From the NCBI RefSeq assembly GCF_026130545.1, contig NZ_JAMOIM010000015.1, forward strand, positions 1-64,000: a DNA stretch of 64,000 nt. The letters are read 5' to 3'. The DNA comes from Lichenifustis flavocetrariae (GTDB lineage: Bacteria > Pseudomonadota > Alphaproteobacteria > Rhizobiales > Beijerinckiaceae). Positions 19,414 through 29,015 of the stretch are shown piece by piece. The notes under the pieces are model-generated. The model had not been told where the DNA came from. It saw only the letters and a program-made list of their open reading frames with translations, and searched no databases. A program made the translations under genes and the position numbers. Position 1 is the stretch's first letter. Each line of letters opens with the position of its first letter.

Positions 19414-19878
19414 CTACCATCGGGCTTTGGCGGCGTCATCCGTGGGCTTGGCCTCGACCCAGGCCTCGGCGGAGCGTGGGTCGGCCGCGCTGCCGTCCCG
19501 ATGCTCGCGTTTCCAGAACGGGGCGTCGGTCTTCATGAAGTCCATCAGGAATTCGGCCGCCGCGAAGGCGGCGGCACGATGGCGCGAGGCGGTCGCGACG
19601 AGCACGATCGGCTCGCCCGGACGAATCAGTCCATGGCGATGGATCATGCTGAGACCAAGCAGCGGCCAGCGCCGCTCGGCCTCGATGGCGATGCGTTCGA
19701 GTTCGGCCTCCGCCATGCCGGGAAAATGTTCGAGCTCCAGCGCCGTGAGTGTTCCCGCCTCGTCGCGGCAATAGCCCACGAAGGTCACGACGGCACCGAC
19801 ATCGGTCCGGCCGCCCTGCAGGGCCTGCGTTTCGTGCGCCGCGTCGAAGACGTCCGCCGTGACCGCGATGCGCCGCAT
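19414..19878 (-). CDS. moaE: Molybdopterin synthase catalytic subunit MoaE
   Basis: A 154-residue protein, the large subunit of molybdopterin synthase, which adds two dithiolene sulfurs to cyclic pyranopterin monophosphate using the thiocarboxylate of MoaD. Family blocks are VGAVVTFVGYCRDE, LELEHFPGMAE and the catalytic Lys region MDFMKTDAPFWKRE. It starts 1 nt after the moaD stop, so the two are translationally coupled. The C-terminus is slightly longer than the E. coli protein. The cofactor may serve the molybdenum hydroxylase encoded near 29-31.7 kb in this window. Confidence 0.94.
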   Translation of the reverse strand: MRRIAVTADVFDAAHETQALQGGRTDVGAVVTFVGYCRDEAGTLTALELEHFPGMAEAELERIAIEAERRWPLLGLSMIHRHGLIRPGEPIVLVATASRHRAAAFAAAEFLMDFMKTDAPFWKREHRDGSAADPRSAEAWVEAKPTDDAAKARW

Positions 19879-19879
19879 C

Positions 19880-20131
19880 TCAGCCGCCCGTCATCGGCGG
19901 GAAGAACGCCACCTCCCGCACCCCGGCGATCGGCGCGTCGTGCCGCGCATGGGTGCGGTCGAGCGCCGCCCGGATGGTCGACGCATTCTCGAACGCATAG
20001 GCGTAATTGTCGCCACGCCCGCTCAGCCAGCCGATGAGTTCGCCAACGGTGCCCACATGAGACGGGGGCGACAACTGTTCCTCGCCCTTGCCGATCCGTT
20101 CGCGGACCCAGGCGAAATAGAGGGCTTTCAT
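19880..20131 (-). CDS. moaD: Molybdopterin synthase sulfur-carrier subunit MoaD
   Basis: An 83-residue ubiquitin-fold protein ending in the obligatory Gly-Gly (MTGG), whose C-terminus is converted to a thiocarboxylate by MoeB-type activation and donates sulfur in molybdopterin synthase. The N-terminus KALYFAWVRERIG is typical of the family. It lies between pgsA (4 nt upstream) and moaE (1 nt downstream) in one transcriptional unit. This pgsA-moaD-moaE order is common in Hyphomicrobiales. Confidence 0.94.
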   Translation of the reverse strand: MKALYFAWVRERIGKGEEQLSPPSHVGTVGELIGWLSGRGDNYAYAFENASTIRAALDRTHARHDAPIAGVREVAFFPPMTGG

Positions 20132-20135
20132 GGCG

Positions 20136-20741
20136 TCACTCCACCACGTGCTTGATCCCGGCCTTCATGTAGTCCCAGCCCGTATAGAGGGTCAGGAGGG
20201 CCGAGATCCAAAGCAGCGTGAGACCGATGATAGTGGTGCCGGGCAGCACCACATCGCCGGCCGGGCCGGCGATCAGGAAGCCGACCGCGATGAGCTGCAG
20301 CGTGGTCTTGTATTTCGCCACTTTGGTGACCGGAACCGACACGTTGAGTTCGGCCAGGAATTCCCGCAGGCCGGACACGAGGATTTCGCGGCACAGGATC
20401 ACGATGGCGGCCCACAGGGACCAGGCCGCGATGGTGCGGTCGGCGACGAGCACCATCAGGGTCGCAGCGACGAGAAGCTTGTCGGCGATCGGGTCGAGCA
20501 TGCGGCCGAGCGAGGATTGCTGGTGCCAGGCGCGCGCCAGATAGCCGTCGAAGAAATCCGAGATGCCGGCCGCGACGAAGATGCCGAGCGCGAGCCAGCG
20601 CATCCAGAACGCATCGGTCGACAGCAGGCAGCCGGCCAGAACCGGCACGGCGAGGACGCGCCCGTAGGTGAGGATGTTCGGCAGGTTCCAGGCTGGGCTG
20701 GTCCGCTGGACGGTCGAAAAGGCCATATGGGGAGGGAGCAT
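20136..20741 (-). CDS. pgsA: CDP-diacylglycerol-glycerol-3-phosphate 3-phosphatidyltransferase
   Basis: A 201-residue integral membrane enzyme making phosphatidylglycerol phosphate from CDP-diacylglycerol and glycerol 3-phosphate, the committed step to phosphatidylglycerol and cardiolipin. The CDP-alcohol phosphotransferase motif is complete: D62, D65-G-x-x-A-R70, G79, D83 and D87 (in FDGYLARAW and GRMLDPIADK). Several hydrophobic helices follow. ATG 20741 gives five residues before a second in-frame ATG (20726); neither has a clear Shine-Dalgarno. Same strand as uvrC, 39 nt downstream of it. Confidence 0.94.
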   Translation of the reverse strand: MLPPHMAFSTVQRTSPAWNLPNILTYGRVLAVPVLAGCLLSTDAFWMRWLALGIFVAAGISDFFDGYLARAWHQQSSLGRMLDPIADKLLVAATLMVLVADRTIAAWSLWAAIVILCREILVSGLREFLAELNVSVPVTKVAKYKTTLQLIAVGFLIAGPAGDVVLPGTTIIGLTLLWISALLTLYTGWDYMKAGIKHVVE

Positions 20742-20780
20742 GGGGAGGCGCGTCGCGTCAAGGTCGGATCGACCGGGGTG

Positions 20781-22868
20781 TCACCCCGCCCGCTCATGAA
20801 AGAAGTCGTAGATCCGCTTGGCGGTTGCGGCATTGACGCCCGGCACGCGGGCGAGATCGTCGAGGCTTGCGCGGCCGATCGCCTTGGCGGTGCCGAAAGC
20901 GTGCAGCAAGGCCCGCTTCCGGGCGGGACCGATGCCGCCGATCTCGTCGAGCGGACTTCGGGTCAAGTCCTTCTTGCGCCGCGCCCGATGCGTCCCGATG
21001 GCGAAGCGATGCGCCTCGTCCCGCAGGCGTTGGACGAAATAGAGCGCCGGATCGCGTTCCCCGAGCTTGAACGGATCGCGGCCCGCCGCGAAGAAGGTCT
21101 CGCGGCCGGCGTTGCGGTCCGGCCCCTTGGCGATGCCCACCACGGCGACGCCGTCAGGGCTCCCGTCCGGCCCGAACAGCACCGGCACGCCGAGTTCGGC
21201 CAGAATCGCGCGGACCGCTTCGAGTTGGCCTTTGCCGCCGTCGATCAGGATGAGATCGGGCCAGAGCGGCGCGTCATCCGGTTCGGGGGGCGGTGGGGCC
21301 TCGCCATCGACGGCCGGATCGGAGCGTGGGCGGCTTTCCTTGATCAGGCGCGAGAAGCGGCGGCCGAGCACTTCGCGCATCATGCCGAAATCGTCGCCGG
21401 GCGTGAGGCTCTGATCCTTGATGTTGAAGGTGCGGTACTGCTGCTTCATGAAGCCCGAAGGCCCCGCCACCACCATCGCCCCGATCGCATTGGTGCCCTG
21501 GATGTGGGAATTGTCGTAGACCTCGACGCGCCGCAACGTTTTGGGGATGGCAAAGGCCGCCGCGAGCGCGCCAAGCAGCTTCTCCTGGCTGGCCGTGTCG
21601 GACAGTTTGCGGGCGAGGGCTTCGCGACCGTTCTGGGCGGCGCGGTCGACGAGCTCCCGCTTCTCGCCCCGCTGCGGCGCGGCGATCTCGACCCGGTAGC
21701 CCGCGCGTTCGCTCAACAGGGTTTCGAGCACCTCGCGGTCCTCGATCTCGTGCGACAGCAGGATCAGCCGGGGCGGCGGCTTGTCGAGATAGAACTGGAC
21801 CAGGAACGAATCGAGCACCTCGGCCGGCCCGAAGCTCTTGTCGGCACGGGGGAAGAAGGCACGGTTGCCCCAGTTCTGGAAGGTGCGGAAGAAGAACACC
21901 TCCACCACGAATTGGCCGGCCTCCTGGCCCACCGCGAAGACATCCGCCTCCTCGACGCTCTTCGGGTTGATGCCCTGCGACCCCACGATGGCCGACAGCG
22001 CCGCGATACGGTCGCGCAGCCGTCCGGCGCGCTCGAATTCGAGGAGTTCGGCCGCCTGGACCATTTCCTCGGCGAGCCGGTTGCGCACGAGGCCGCTCTT
22101 GCCTGACAGGAAACCGCGCGCCTCGCCCACGAGATCGCGGTATTCGTCGTCGTTGACCTCCTGGGTGCATGGCCCCGAGCACCGCTTGATCTGGTAGAGC
22201 AGGCACGGCCGGGTGCGGTTCTCGAAATAGCTGTCGGTGCAGGAGCGCAGCAGAAAGGCGCGCTGCAGGGCGTTCAGGGTGCGGTTAACGGCCGTGACGC
22301 TCGCGAAGGGACCGAAATAGTCCCCCTTGCGGTTGCGGGCGCCGCGGTGCTTGACGAGCTGCGGCGCGCGGTGATCGCCGGTGATCAGGATATACGGGAA
22401 GCTCTTGTCATCCCGCATCAGCACGTTGAAGCGGGGGCGCATCTGTTTGATATAATTGGCTTCGAGAAGCAGCGCCTCGGTCTCGGTCTCGGTCGTGACG
22501 AAGACCATGCTGGCGGTGGCGGCGATCATGCGGGCGATGCGGTTGGTGTGACCGGCCGCGCGCGTGTAGCTCGCCACTCGCTTCTTCAGGCTTTTGGCCT
22601 TGCCGACATAGAGCACCTCACCGTCGGCGCCGAGCATCCGGTAGACGCCCGGGCCGAGCGGCAGATGTCGCCAATGGTGCCGAATGATGGCGGCACCGCT
22701 GCGCACCGAGGCCGGCGCGGCTTCGTCATCGAGCCCAAGGTCGACGCCGGAGGCCGCCTCCTCGAAATCATCCTCCGTGCCGTCGCCGTCGAACAGCGCG
22801 GCCTCGGCCTCGTCAGGCAGGTCGGCGTCGAGCGGATCGGGCAGCAGTTTTTGTTGCGGGCGACTCAT
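20781..22868 (-). CDS. uvrC: Excinuclease ABC subunit C (UvrC)
   Basis: A 695-residue nucleotide excision repair endonuclease. The GIY-YIG nuclease (3' incision) starts near residue 73 (GVYRMLG, then [14 protein letters not shown]). The UvrB-interacting UVR segment and the RNase H-like domain for the 5' incision ([18 protein letters not shown] region) follow, and two helix-hairpin-helix motifs close the protein ([23 protein letters not shown]). About 60 acidic residues precede the GIY-YIG domain, an N-terminal extension compared with E. coli. It begins the uvrC-pgsA-moaD-moaE block. Confidence 0.96.
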   Translation of the reverse strand: MSRPQQKLLPDPLDADLPDEAEAALFDGDGTEDDFEEAASGVDLGLDDEAAPASVRSGAAIIRHHWRHLPLGPGVYRMLGADGEVLYVGKAKSLKKRVASYTRAAGHTNRIARMIAATASMVFVTTETETEALLLEANYIKQMRPRFNVLMRDDKSFPYILITGDHRAPQLVKHRGARNRKGDYFGPFASVTAVNRTLNALQRAFLLRSCTDSYFENRTRPCLLYQIKRCSGPCTQEVNDDEYRDLVGEARGFLSGKSGLVRNRLAEEMVQAAELLEFERAGRLRDRIAALSAIVGSQGINPKSVEEADVFAVGQEAGQFVVEVFFFRTFQNWGNRAFFPRADKSFGPAEVLDSFLVQFYLDKPPPRLILLSHEIEDREVLETLLSERAGYRVEIAAPQRGEKRELVDRAAQNGREALARKLSDTASQEKLLGALAAAFAIPKTLRRVEVYDNSHIQGTNAIGAMVVAGPSGFMKQQYRTFNIKDQSLTPGDDFGMMREVLGRRFSRLIKESRPRSDPAVDGEAPPPPEPDDAPLWPDLILIDGGKGQLEAVRAILAELGVPVLFGPDGSPDGVAVVGIAKGPDRNAGRETFFAAGRDPFKLGERDPALYFVQRLRDEAHRFAIGTHRARRKKDLTRSPLDEIGGIGPARKRALLHAFGTAKAIGRASLDDLARVPGVNAATAKRIYDFFHERAG

Positions 22869-22955
22869 AGGGGAGATGTAAGCGCCCGCGACGATGGGGG
22901 GAAGGGCGTGTCATCAGGAGCGATGCCACGCCGTCCCGAGATCGCCGATTGGGCC

Positions 22956-25346
22956 TCAGAACTCTTCCCAATCCTGCGTCTGGGATTCGGGCGCCGGCTT
23001 CGGTGCGGCTCCGCCGCGCCCTGTCGGCTTGAGAGCCGCCACGGGACCCGGGCGCCGCGCCGGTCGGGTTCCCGCCTTCGCCGGACCCGACCCGGTCTGG
23101 AACCTGCTCACCAGTGCGACCAGGCGTTCGGTCTCGCCCGCCAAGTTGCGGCTCGCCGCGGTCGTTTCCTCCACCATGGCGGCATTCTGTTGCGTGACCT
23201 GGTCCATCTGGCTCACGGCACGATTCACCTCGTCGAGGCCCGTGGTCTGCTCCTTGGCGGCCGCGGCGATTTCGCCGATGATCGTATTCATCTCGTTGAC
23301 TTGCTTCGCGATCCTGCCGAGTGAGTCGCCGGTGCGTTCGACAAGCTCGACACCTTGGCTGACCTGGGAGGATGACGCCGAAATCAAGGCCTTTATCTCC
23401 TTGGCGGCTTCGGCGGACCGTTGCGCCAGAGCCCGGACTTCCGAGGCCACCACCGCGAAGCCGCGCCCCGCGTCGCCGGCCCGCGCCGCCTCGACGCCGG
23501 CATTCAGGGCCAGGAGATTGGTCTGGAACGCGATCTCGTCGATGACGCCGATGATCTGGACGATTTGTCCGGCCGAGCGTTCGATGCCCCGCATGGCGCC
23601 CACTGCCTCGCCGACGATGCGGCTTGACTCCTCCGCGTCCCGCTTGGCCCCGGTCACGACGTCGCGGGCATGGTTGGCGCCTTCGCTGGTCGTGCGGACC
23701 GTGGCGGTGATCTCATCGAGCGCGGCGGCGGTCTCTTCGAGCGTCGCGGCTTGCTGCTCGGTGCGTCGTGAGAGGTCGTCGGTGGCGGTCGAGATCTCGC
23801 CTGTCCCTGAACGCAGTGTATCGGCGTCGCTGACAATGGCGCTGACGACCGTCCGGAGCTGATCGAGCGCGGCGTTGAAATCGCGGCGTAGGCCGTCGTA
23901 GCCGTCGGGAAACGGCTGCGTGATCAGGCCCGTGAGATCGCCCTGCGCCAGTCGCGTGAGACCGGCCGCGAGTCCATCCACCACCTCGCTTTGGCAGCGC
24001 GCCGCTTCGGCGCGCTCACGGTCGGCGTGTTCCCGCACCCGCTCCTGTTCGGCGGCGAGGCGCGCCGTCTCGGCCGCCAGAGCATCCCCCTTGATGAGGT
24101 TGCTGCGGAAGATCTCGACGGCCGCCGCCATGGCGGCAACCTCGTCCTGGCCCGCCGTGTCCACCGTGACGGTCCTGGAGCCCGCCGCCAAATGGTCCAT
24201 CGCGCTCGACAACCGCGTCAGGCGCTGGATTACAACGCGTCCCACATAGAGCCAGCCCACCAGGAGCGAGGCGAGGAGAACCAGCACGCTGATCGTGCCG
24301 TTGACGATCAGGCTGAAGCGGGTGACTTGGTCTGAATGAGCGAGGGCCGATGTGGCGGCCTCCTGCTCGGTCTTGACGAGCTTGTCGACTTCGGTCGCGA
24401 GATCGGCCGAAAATTTGGCCAGAACGGACCCCGTCAGTTCAGCGTCGGACTCGATCTGGGTTTCCTGATCGCGCAGCGAAAAGATGCTGTCGAGGCCGGT
24501 GCCGCCGCCCAGGATGGTGCGCGTCAAGGCTTGCGCCTTGTCGTGATCGGCTCCCTCGGTCAGCATCACCATGGCATTCGTCAGGTCGATTTCCGATCCT
24601 TGATAGAAGGTCTTGATGTCGTTGGCGGCGTCGCCCTGTGCGATGTTTTGCGCCGCGGCAAGCATGCCCGCGGCGAGATTCGCGTTCGATTGCAGGCTGA
24701 GCGCGTTGCGCAGCCTCGGGAGTTCGACCTCGGCCAGCCGCTTGGCGACGGCTCCATCGGACCCGGAAGCCTGCAGGCTCTTCAAGGACGCGCCCACGCT
24801 GGTCTCGAAGCCCTGCGAGATCGGCTGCATGAGGTTTGTCAGATCACGATAGCTGGTGCGCAGCGTCGCGCTGCGGCCATCGAGCTTCGTGGCCACCGCG
24901 ATGCGATTGGCCGTCAAGGCCCTCAGTTCCTCGATTTTACCACCCAGGGCCGCGCTGGCCTTGGTGGCGGCATCGAGCGTGCTCGGATCAGGCAGAAGGG
25001 TGCGCAGGGTCTCGAGGCGTTTGTTCTGCTCTGCCAGCAGCCCCGCGACCTTCTTGGCCTCCTGGTCGAGTGACGCCTGATCGGTTTGGCGTGCAAGCGC
25101 CGGCGCCTCAGCCGCGAGAACCGCGCTGCCCTGCGCCAGGGCCATGGAGGCCGTGACGGTCGGCAACGTGTTGGTGCCGAGGGTCTTCACAATCCCCATG
25201 GTCTGAAGCGCGAAGAATGAACTGGACACGCCGGCGACGGCAGTCAGGCCCGCAAGGCCGGCGAATGCGAGGCCGAGACGCGCTCCGATCCCGAAGCAGT
25301 GGCGTTTGCCGGATCGCCTCGGTGCGCCGCCGTTTGTCCTGCCCAT
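22956..25346 (-). CDS. Methyl-accepting chemotaxis protein with DWEEF tail
   Basis: A 796-residue transmembrane chemoreceptor. A first membrane helix lies near residues 24-50, a long mainly helical periplasmic region follows, and a second helix ([18 protein letters not shown]) ends it near residue 370. Then come HAMP and coiled-coil regions and the signalling domain with the conserved hairpin tip (around [21 protein letters not shown]). The protein ends in DWEEF after a Pro/Ala-rich linker, resembling the NWETF-type pentapeptide that tethers CheR/CheB. The ligand is unknown. The ribosome site AAGGAGG is good but lies in a hairpin (25350-25374). No other che gene is in the window. Confidence 0.92.
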   Translation of the reverse strand: MGRTNGGAPRRSGKRHCFGIGARLGLAFAGLAGLTAVAGVSSSFFALQTMGIVKTLGTNTLPTVTASMALAQGSAVLAAEAPALARQTDQASLDQEAKKVAGLLAEQNKRLETLRTLLPDPSTLDAATKASAALGGKIEELRALTANRIAVATKLDGRSATLRTSYRDLTNLMQPISQGFETSVGASLKSLQASGSDGAVAKRLAEVELPRLRNALSLQSNANLAAGMLAAAQNIAQGDAANDIKTFYQGSEIDLTNAMVMLTEGADHDKAQALTRTILGGGTGLDSIFSLRDQETQIESDAELTGSVLAKFSADLATEVDKLVKTEQEAATSALAHSDQVTRFSLIVNGTISVLVLLASLLVGWLYVGRVVIQRLTRLSSAMDHLAAGSRTVTVDTAGQDEVAAMAAAVEIFRSNLIKGDALAAETARLAAEQERVREHADRERAEAARCQSEVVDGLAAGLTRLAQGDLTGLITQPFPDGYDGLRRDFNAALDQLRTVVSAIVSDADTLRSGTGEISTATDDLSRRTEQQAATLEETAAALDEITATVRTTSEGANHARDVVTGAKRDAEESSRIVGEAVGAMRGIERSAGQIVQIIGVIDEIAFQTNLLALNAGVEAARAGDAGRGFAVVASEVRALAQRSAEAAKEIKALISASSSQVSQGVELVERTGDSLGRIAKQVNEMNTIIGEIAAAAKEQTTGLDEVNRAVSQMDQVTQQNAAMVEETTAASRNLAGETERLVALVSRFQTGSGPAKAGTRPARRPGPVAALKPTGRGGAAPKPAPESQTQDWEEF

Positions 25347-25349
25347 TAA

Positions 25350-25374
25350 AAGCCTCCTTGAACAGCAGAGGCTT
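25350..25374 (-). promoter_or_regulatory. Hairpin covering the chemoreceptor ribosome-binding site
   Basis: On the minus strand, AAGCCTC and GAGGCTT form a 7-bp stem with an 11-nt loop directly upstream of the chemoreceptor ATG. The 3' arm contains the GAGG core of the Shine-Dalgarno AAGGAGG. If it folds in the transcript, ribosome access would be limited. It could be passive tuning, a target for an RNA or protein, or coincidence. Confidence 0.5.
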
Positions 25375-25436
25375 AGATCACCGGCCTTAAGGGCGGGTTG
25401 AGGGCTTGGGTTAGCGACCGGTTGACGGCGCCCGAC

Positions 25437-26207
25437 CTAAAGAAGCGAGGGCGTCACCTCGAACAGCATCGAATCGAGGTCGAACCCGCCCTCCGCATCG
25501 ATCGCGAAATAGCGGCGCACCGGGGCGCTTGCATGGGCCTGCAGGTGACGCAGCGCGGCTTTGCAGATGTCGGGCGTGCGGGTGCGCGCCGTCCAAGAGT
25601 CGAATTCCATCCGCATCTTGCGGCCCGATAGCGCCGTCGCGCTCCATCCGGCATCCTCTAAAGCGGTGACCAGTTCCGCCGCCGTGGCGTTGCGCACATG
25701 CGAGGCGTCACGCAACAGCTCGATCGCCTGCAGATGGGTGTCGAGGAGCGGATGGGCCGGCGAAACCACGTCGATGAAGACGCCGAACCCCCCGGGCTTC
25801 ACCACCCGCCGCGCTTCCCGAAGGCCGGCCTGTCGATCGTGCCAGTGGTGAACGGTGAAGCGGCACAGCACGGCGTCGAACGAAGCATCGGCGAAGGGCA
25901 GGCGTTCGGCGGCCGCTTGCTGCACCGTGATGTTGCTCAAGCCGCGCGCCGCGGCCGTGCGGGCCACCTCGTCGAGCATGTCGGGTGTCAGATCGCAGGC
26001 CACCACCTCGCCGACGTGCGGGGCCGCGTGATAGCTCACATGGCCGCCGCCGCAGCCGAGGTCCAGCACGCGGGCCGGTGCTGTCGCGCGCAGAATCTCG
26101 GCGATGCGGTCGAGGTCGGGGCCACCGCTATGCACCGCGCTCGCCACATAGGCGGAGGCGCGGGGGGCGTAGTGGTCGGCGACAAAACTATGTTGGGTCT
26201 CGTTCAT
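25437..26207 (-). CDS. Class I SAM-dependent methyltransferase
   Basis: A 256-residue cytoplasmic methyltransferase of the UbiE/Methyltransf_11 type. Motif I is RVLDLGCGGGHVSYHA near residues 45-60, followed by VACDLTPDMLDEV (motif II) and the post-motif region AERLPFADASFDAVLCRF, which reads out the acceptor-binding side. The C-terminal third is specific to an uncharacterised subgroup; no substrate is implied. It diverges from an XRE-type regulator across 86 nt, so that regulator may control it. The start ATG directly precedes NETQHSFVADHYAPRA, typical of the family. Confidence 0.86.
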   Translation of the reverse strand: MNETQHSFVADHYAPRASAYVASAVHSGGPDLDRIAEILRATAPARVLDLGCGGGHVSYHAAPHVGEVVACDLTPDMLDEVARTAAARGLSNITVQQAAAERLPFADASFDAVLCRFTVHHWHDRQAGLREARRVVKPGGFGVFIDVVSPAHPLLDTHLQAIELLRDASHVRNATAAELVTALEDAGWSATALSGRKMRMEFDSWTARTRTPDICKAALRHLQAHASAPVRRYFAIDAEGGFDLDSMLFEVTPSLL

Positions 26208-26271
26208 CGGTCTTCTCCATCTGCGCCGTGACGGTGAAGCGAATCGAATGCGCTAACAAGCCGAGTACTTA

Positions 26272-26294
26272 TGCTGGTATAAAGAGTTCCAGCA
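26272..26294. promoter_or_regulatory. Inverted repeat over the -10 and start codon of the XRE regulator
   Basis: TGCTGG (26272-26277) and CCAGCA (26289-26294) flank an 11-nt spacer that begins with TATAAA, a fair -10 box. Its right arm includes the A of the ATG. Transcription from that box would give an almost leaderless message, and binding at the repeat would block it, consistent with autoregulation. The factor is not proven. Confidence 0.4.
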
Positions 26295-27082
26295 TGCCGC
26301 CCGACACGCCTCACGATCTCGGCACTTTCTTGCGAAGCCACCGCGAGCGGCTGCGTGCGGTTGATGTAGGGCTCCGCGACAGCCGGGAGGGACGCCGCCG
26401 GACCCCTGGCCTGCGGCGGGAAGAGGTCGCCCAGCTCTGCGGAATGAGCCCAACATGGTATACGTGGATCGAGCAGGGTCGCGACATTTCCGTCTCGCCG
26501 GCCGCCCTGGCGCGCCTCGCGGAAGCCTTGCGGATGAGCCGCGCCGAACGTGCCTATTTGTTCGAACTCACCCGCAAGCAGGATCCGGCGATCGCGGCTC
26601 CGGTCGGGCCGATGGCGATACCGCCGGTGCTGCAGCAGATCCTGGCGTCCACGCCTCACCCGGCCTATTGTCTCGACGGCCTGTGGCAGGCCTGCGCTTG
26701 GAACGCGCCGGCGCTCCATCTCTTTGCCGGCTGGCTCGGCGGCGCAGACTTGTCCTTGCTGCGCTACGTGTTCCTCGACCCGACGGCCCGCGGCTTCATC
26801 GTGGACTGGGACGAGCGGGCGCGCCGGCTCGTCGCCGAATTCCGCGCCGATACGAGCCGACGGGCGGCCGATCCAGCCGTCGCGGCTCTCGCCACACAGA
26901 TGCAGCGGGACAGCGCCGCGTTCGCGGGTTTCTGGAAGGCCAATGACGTGCTTGGCCGCGAGGGTGGGCTCAGGCGCTTCAATCACCCCGAAGCGGGTCC
27001 CGTCCACTATGAGCAGATGACCCTGCACCCGGCGGGCTATGACGACCTCAAGCTCGTCATGCTGGTGCCTGCGAAAGGCTAG
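26294..27082 (+). CDS. XRE-family regulator with MmyB-like ligand-binding domain
   Basis: A 262-residue transcription regulator. The N-terminal helix-turn-helix spans about residues 12-80 (TPGLRREEVAQLCGMSPTWY, then EQGRDISVSP and LARLAEALRM). The C-terminal MmyB-type domain, a PAS-like fold that binds a small hydrophobic ligand, includes PAYCLDGLWQACAWN and LLRYVFLDP. Members are usually repressors or activators of a divergent redox or methyltransferase gene, and a methyltransferase is divergent here. ATG 26294 is preferred; the open frame upstream is not family-like. No good Shine-Dalgarno precedes it, in keeping with a near-leaderless transcript. Confidence 0.88.
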   Translation: MPPDTPHDLGTFLRSHRERLRAVDVGLRDSREGRRRTPGLRREEVAQLCGMSPTWYTWIEQGRDISVSPAALARLAEALRMSRAERAYLFELTRKQDPAIAAPVGPMAIPPVLQQILASTPHPAYCLDGLWQACAWNAPALHLFAGWLGGADLSLLRYVFLDPTARGFIVDWDERARRLVAEFRADTSRRAADPAVAALATQMQRDSAAFAGFWKANDVLGREGGLRRFNHPEAGPVHYEQMTLHPAGYDDLKLVMLVPAKG

Positions 27083-27097
27083 CGCCGCGAGGCGGCC

Positions 27098-28006
27098 TCA
27101 ATGCCCGCGTGCGAGATCGAGCGTCCGCGTCATCGCGAACTCGCCGGTGGCGGGATCGAACCCGCGCTTGAGGCCCGTGATGGTCCAGGCCGCGTCGGCG
27201 CGTTCGAAGCGGAACAGGTGATAGGCGGCCCGATGACCCGGCGTGCCGGGCACGGCCGAGCAGGATTCCACCCCGACCACAGGCACGGGGCCGCGCGGAC
27301 CTTCGAGGAGGGCGACACTCGACCTGTGGTTGTGGCCATGGATGACGAGATCCGCGCCGTGGCGCGCGATGATGTCCTCGAATTTCCGAGCGTCGCGCAG
27401 ACCGCGGCCCGTCGAGGCGCCGGCCTCGTTCGGTGGATGATGCACCATCACGACCGTCGCGAGCTTTTCTCGGGACGCCTGGGCCAGCAGGGTGTCGAAG
27501 ATATCGCGCTGCTCATGGCCGAGGGCGCCCGAGGCCAGGAACGGAGCCGTCGGGATCGCCGAGGACAGGCCGATCAGGGCGATGTCGCCGCGTCGGCGCA
27601 GATAGGGAAACTCGACCTCATGCGCTCCACCGGAGGCCGGCTGGTCGGAGACCCAGGGCGCGAAGGTGGCCGAAACGTGCTTGGCCGACGAGCGCGTATA
27701 GGCGTCATGGTTGCCCGGGACAAAGCTCACGTCGTGGGTGGGACCGAGGCTGGCCAGCCAATCCCGCGCAAAGGGGAATTCAGCGGTCAGGCCGATGTTC
27801 AGGATATCGCCCGTCATGGCGATGTGGTCGGGCGCTTGCGCCTGCATGTCGGCGACGAGCCGCGCCAGCATGGCCATGTCGTGCAGGCGACCGCGCCGGT
27901 TCCAGTTGATGTAGCCGGTCAGACGCTTCCCCAGCAGCTCGCGCGCGCGGGGCTTCGGCAGCGGCCCGATATGGGCATCGGACAAATGGGCGAGAAGAAA
28001 AGTCAC
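27098..28006 (-). CDS. Calcineurin-like metallophosphoesterase
   Basis: A 302-residue protein with all five dinuclear metal-site blocks: LSDAHIG near the N-terminus (D and H), TGDILN, GNHDAY, VMVHHPP and HGHNH. Members hydrolyse phosphodiesters or phosphomonoesters, for example cyclic nucleotides or nucleotide-lipid linkages; the substrate here cannot be told. No signal peptide, so cytoplasmic. It converges on the XRE regulator with 15 nt between them. The resemblance to CpdA-type phosphodiesterases is only general. Confidence 0.88.
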   Translation of the reverse strand: MTFLLAHLSDAHIGPLPKPRARELLGKRLTGYINWNRRGRLHDMAMLARLVADMQAQAPDHIAMTGDILNIGLTAEFPFARDWLASLGPTHDVSFVPGNHDAYTRSSAKHVSATFAPWVSDQPASGGAHEVEFPYLRRRGDIALIGLSSAIPTAPFLASGALGHEQRDIFDTLLAQASREKLATVVMVHHPPNEAGASTGRGLRDARKFEDIIARHGADLVIHGHNHRSSVALLEGPRGPVPVVGVESCSAVPGTPGHRAAYHLFRFERADAAWTITGLKRGFDPATGEFAMTRTLDLARGH

Positions 28007-28170
28007 GCGTTCCTGTCGCCTGACATGGCCGAGGGGTCAAGTCGCACGCCGCCGACCGAACGAGCGCCAAGAGGCTAACCCTCCAACCTGGACGTCAAGT
28101 CGCAGCCCGGAGGAACGCCCTTTGCCGGCGATGCCTCGTCCCCCGGCCTCCGTGTAGGACCTTGAAAATG

Positions 28171-28806
28171 TCAGTCGAATTTTGGCTCGGTGCCCTTGTA
28201 GCTCGGCAGCGCCTCGATCCGGGCCCAATAATCGCCAAAACCCGCAATGTCGAAGACCGCATCCTTATCCGGAGTCAAGCCGACGTAGAACAGGATCGGC
28301 GCCAGATACAGGTCCGCCAGGCTCAGATCGCCGGCGATGAAGGGGGAATCTCTTCTGACCTTCATTGCGAGATCCAGCACTTTGCGGCCGTTCTCGATAC
28401 CGCTGCGTCGCATCTCCTCGTTTTTGCCACCGACGAAATCGGGGAACAGCGAATAGGCCGCGACGCCGCCGGTGAGAGCGCCATAGCCGTAGGAATCGAC
28501 AAGTCCGATGATCATGTCCATGCGGGCGCGATCCTTCGGTGTCGCGGGCACCAGGGATTTGCCGGGCAGCACGTCGTTCAGATAGCGGACGATCGCGCTG
28601 GTTTCGAGAATGCGCAGGCCGTCGTGATCGAGAACCGGCACTTTGCCGAACGGATGCCGTTCCAGATGCTCAGGTTGTTTCGGATCGCCGGCCAGCACGT
28701 TGAGCGGGACCTGCTTGAAGTCGGTCACGCCTTTTTCGGCGAGCAGCATCTTGACCGTCCGCACATAGGTCGAACCGTCGAAGCCCCATAGTGTCATGTC
28801 GCTCAT
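28171..28806 (-). CDS. Glutathione S-transferase family protein
   Basis: A 211-residue two-domain protein. The N-terminal thioredoxin-like domain has a Ser/Thr-rich start (WGFDGSTYVRTVKMLL), the cis-proline block GKVPVLDHD and the glutathione-contacting ETSAIVRYL. The C-terminal all-helical domain carries the capping block FIAGDLSLADLYLAPIL. It could detoxify electrophiles or take part in aromatic catabolism; the substrate is unknown. It has no partner gene close by. The start ATG 28806 is the natural one for the family. Confidence 0.88.
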   Translation of the reverse strand: MSDMTLWGFDGSTYVRTVKMLLAEKGVTDFKQVPLNVLAGDPKQPEHLERHPFGKVPVLDHDGLRILETSAIVRYLNDVLPGKSLVPATPKDRARMDMIIGLVDSYGYGALTGGVAAYSLFPDFVGGKNEEMRRSGIENGRKVLDLAMKVRRDSPFIAGDLSLADLYLAPILFYVGLTPDKDAVFDIAGFGDYWARIEALPSYKGTEPKFD

Positions 28807-28990
28807 GATGCGCTGTCCTTGTTCGGATCCGAGAACCTGATTCTAGGGCCGCAGGCGGCAAAATCGATCTCTGCGTGCGAAGCGGAGGCTGAAGAACGCC
28901 GCCGGAGCCACGAATGATCGCTCAGGCGGCGCTGTGCCAAGATCCCGATCAGTTCCCGACATAGGCAGGACCGATCGGAGGGTCGAGCGG

Positions 28991-29009
28991 TCCCTCGCGG
29001 AGCGAGGGA
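28991..29009 (-). terminator. Hairpin downstream of the molybdenum hydroxylase operon
   Basis: TCCCTCGC and GCGAGGGA form an 8-bp stem with a three-base loop just after the stop of the large subunit gene. A U tract is lacking, so it may be a 3' stabiliser instead of an intrinsic terminator. Confidence 0.4.
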
Positions 29010-29015
29010 ACCGGT

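Noticed and set aside
20130-22106. Long plus-strand frame across pgsA and uvrC
   Set aside because: Antisense to two well-defined genes and their intergenic gap.
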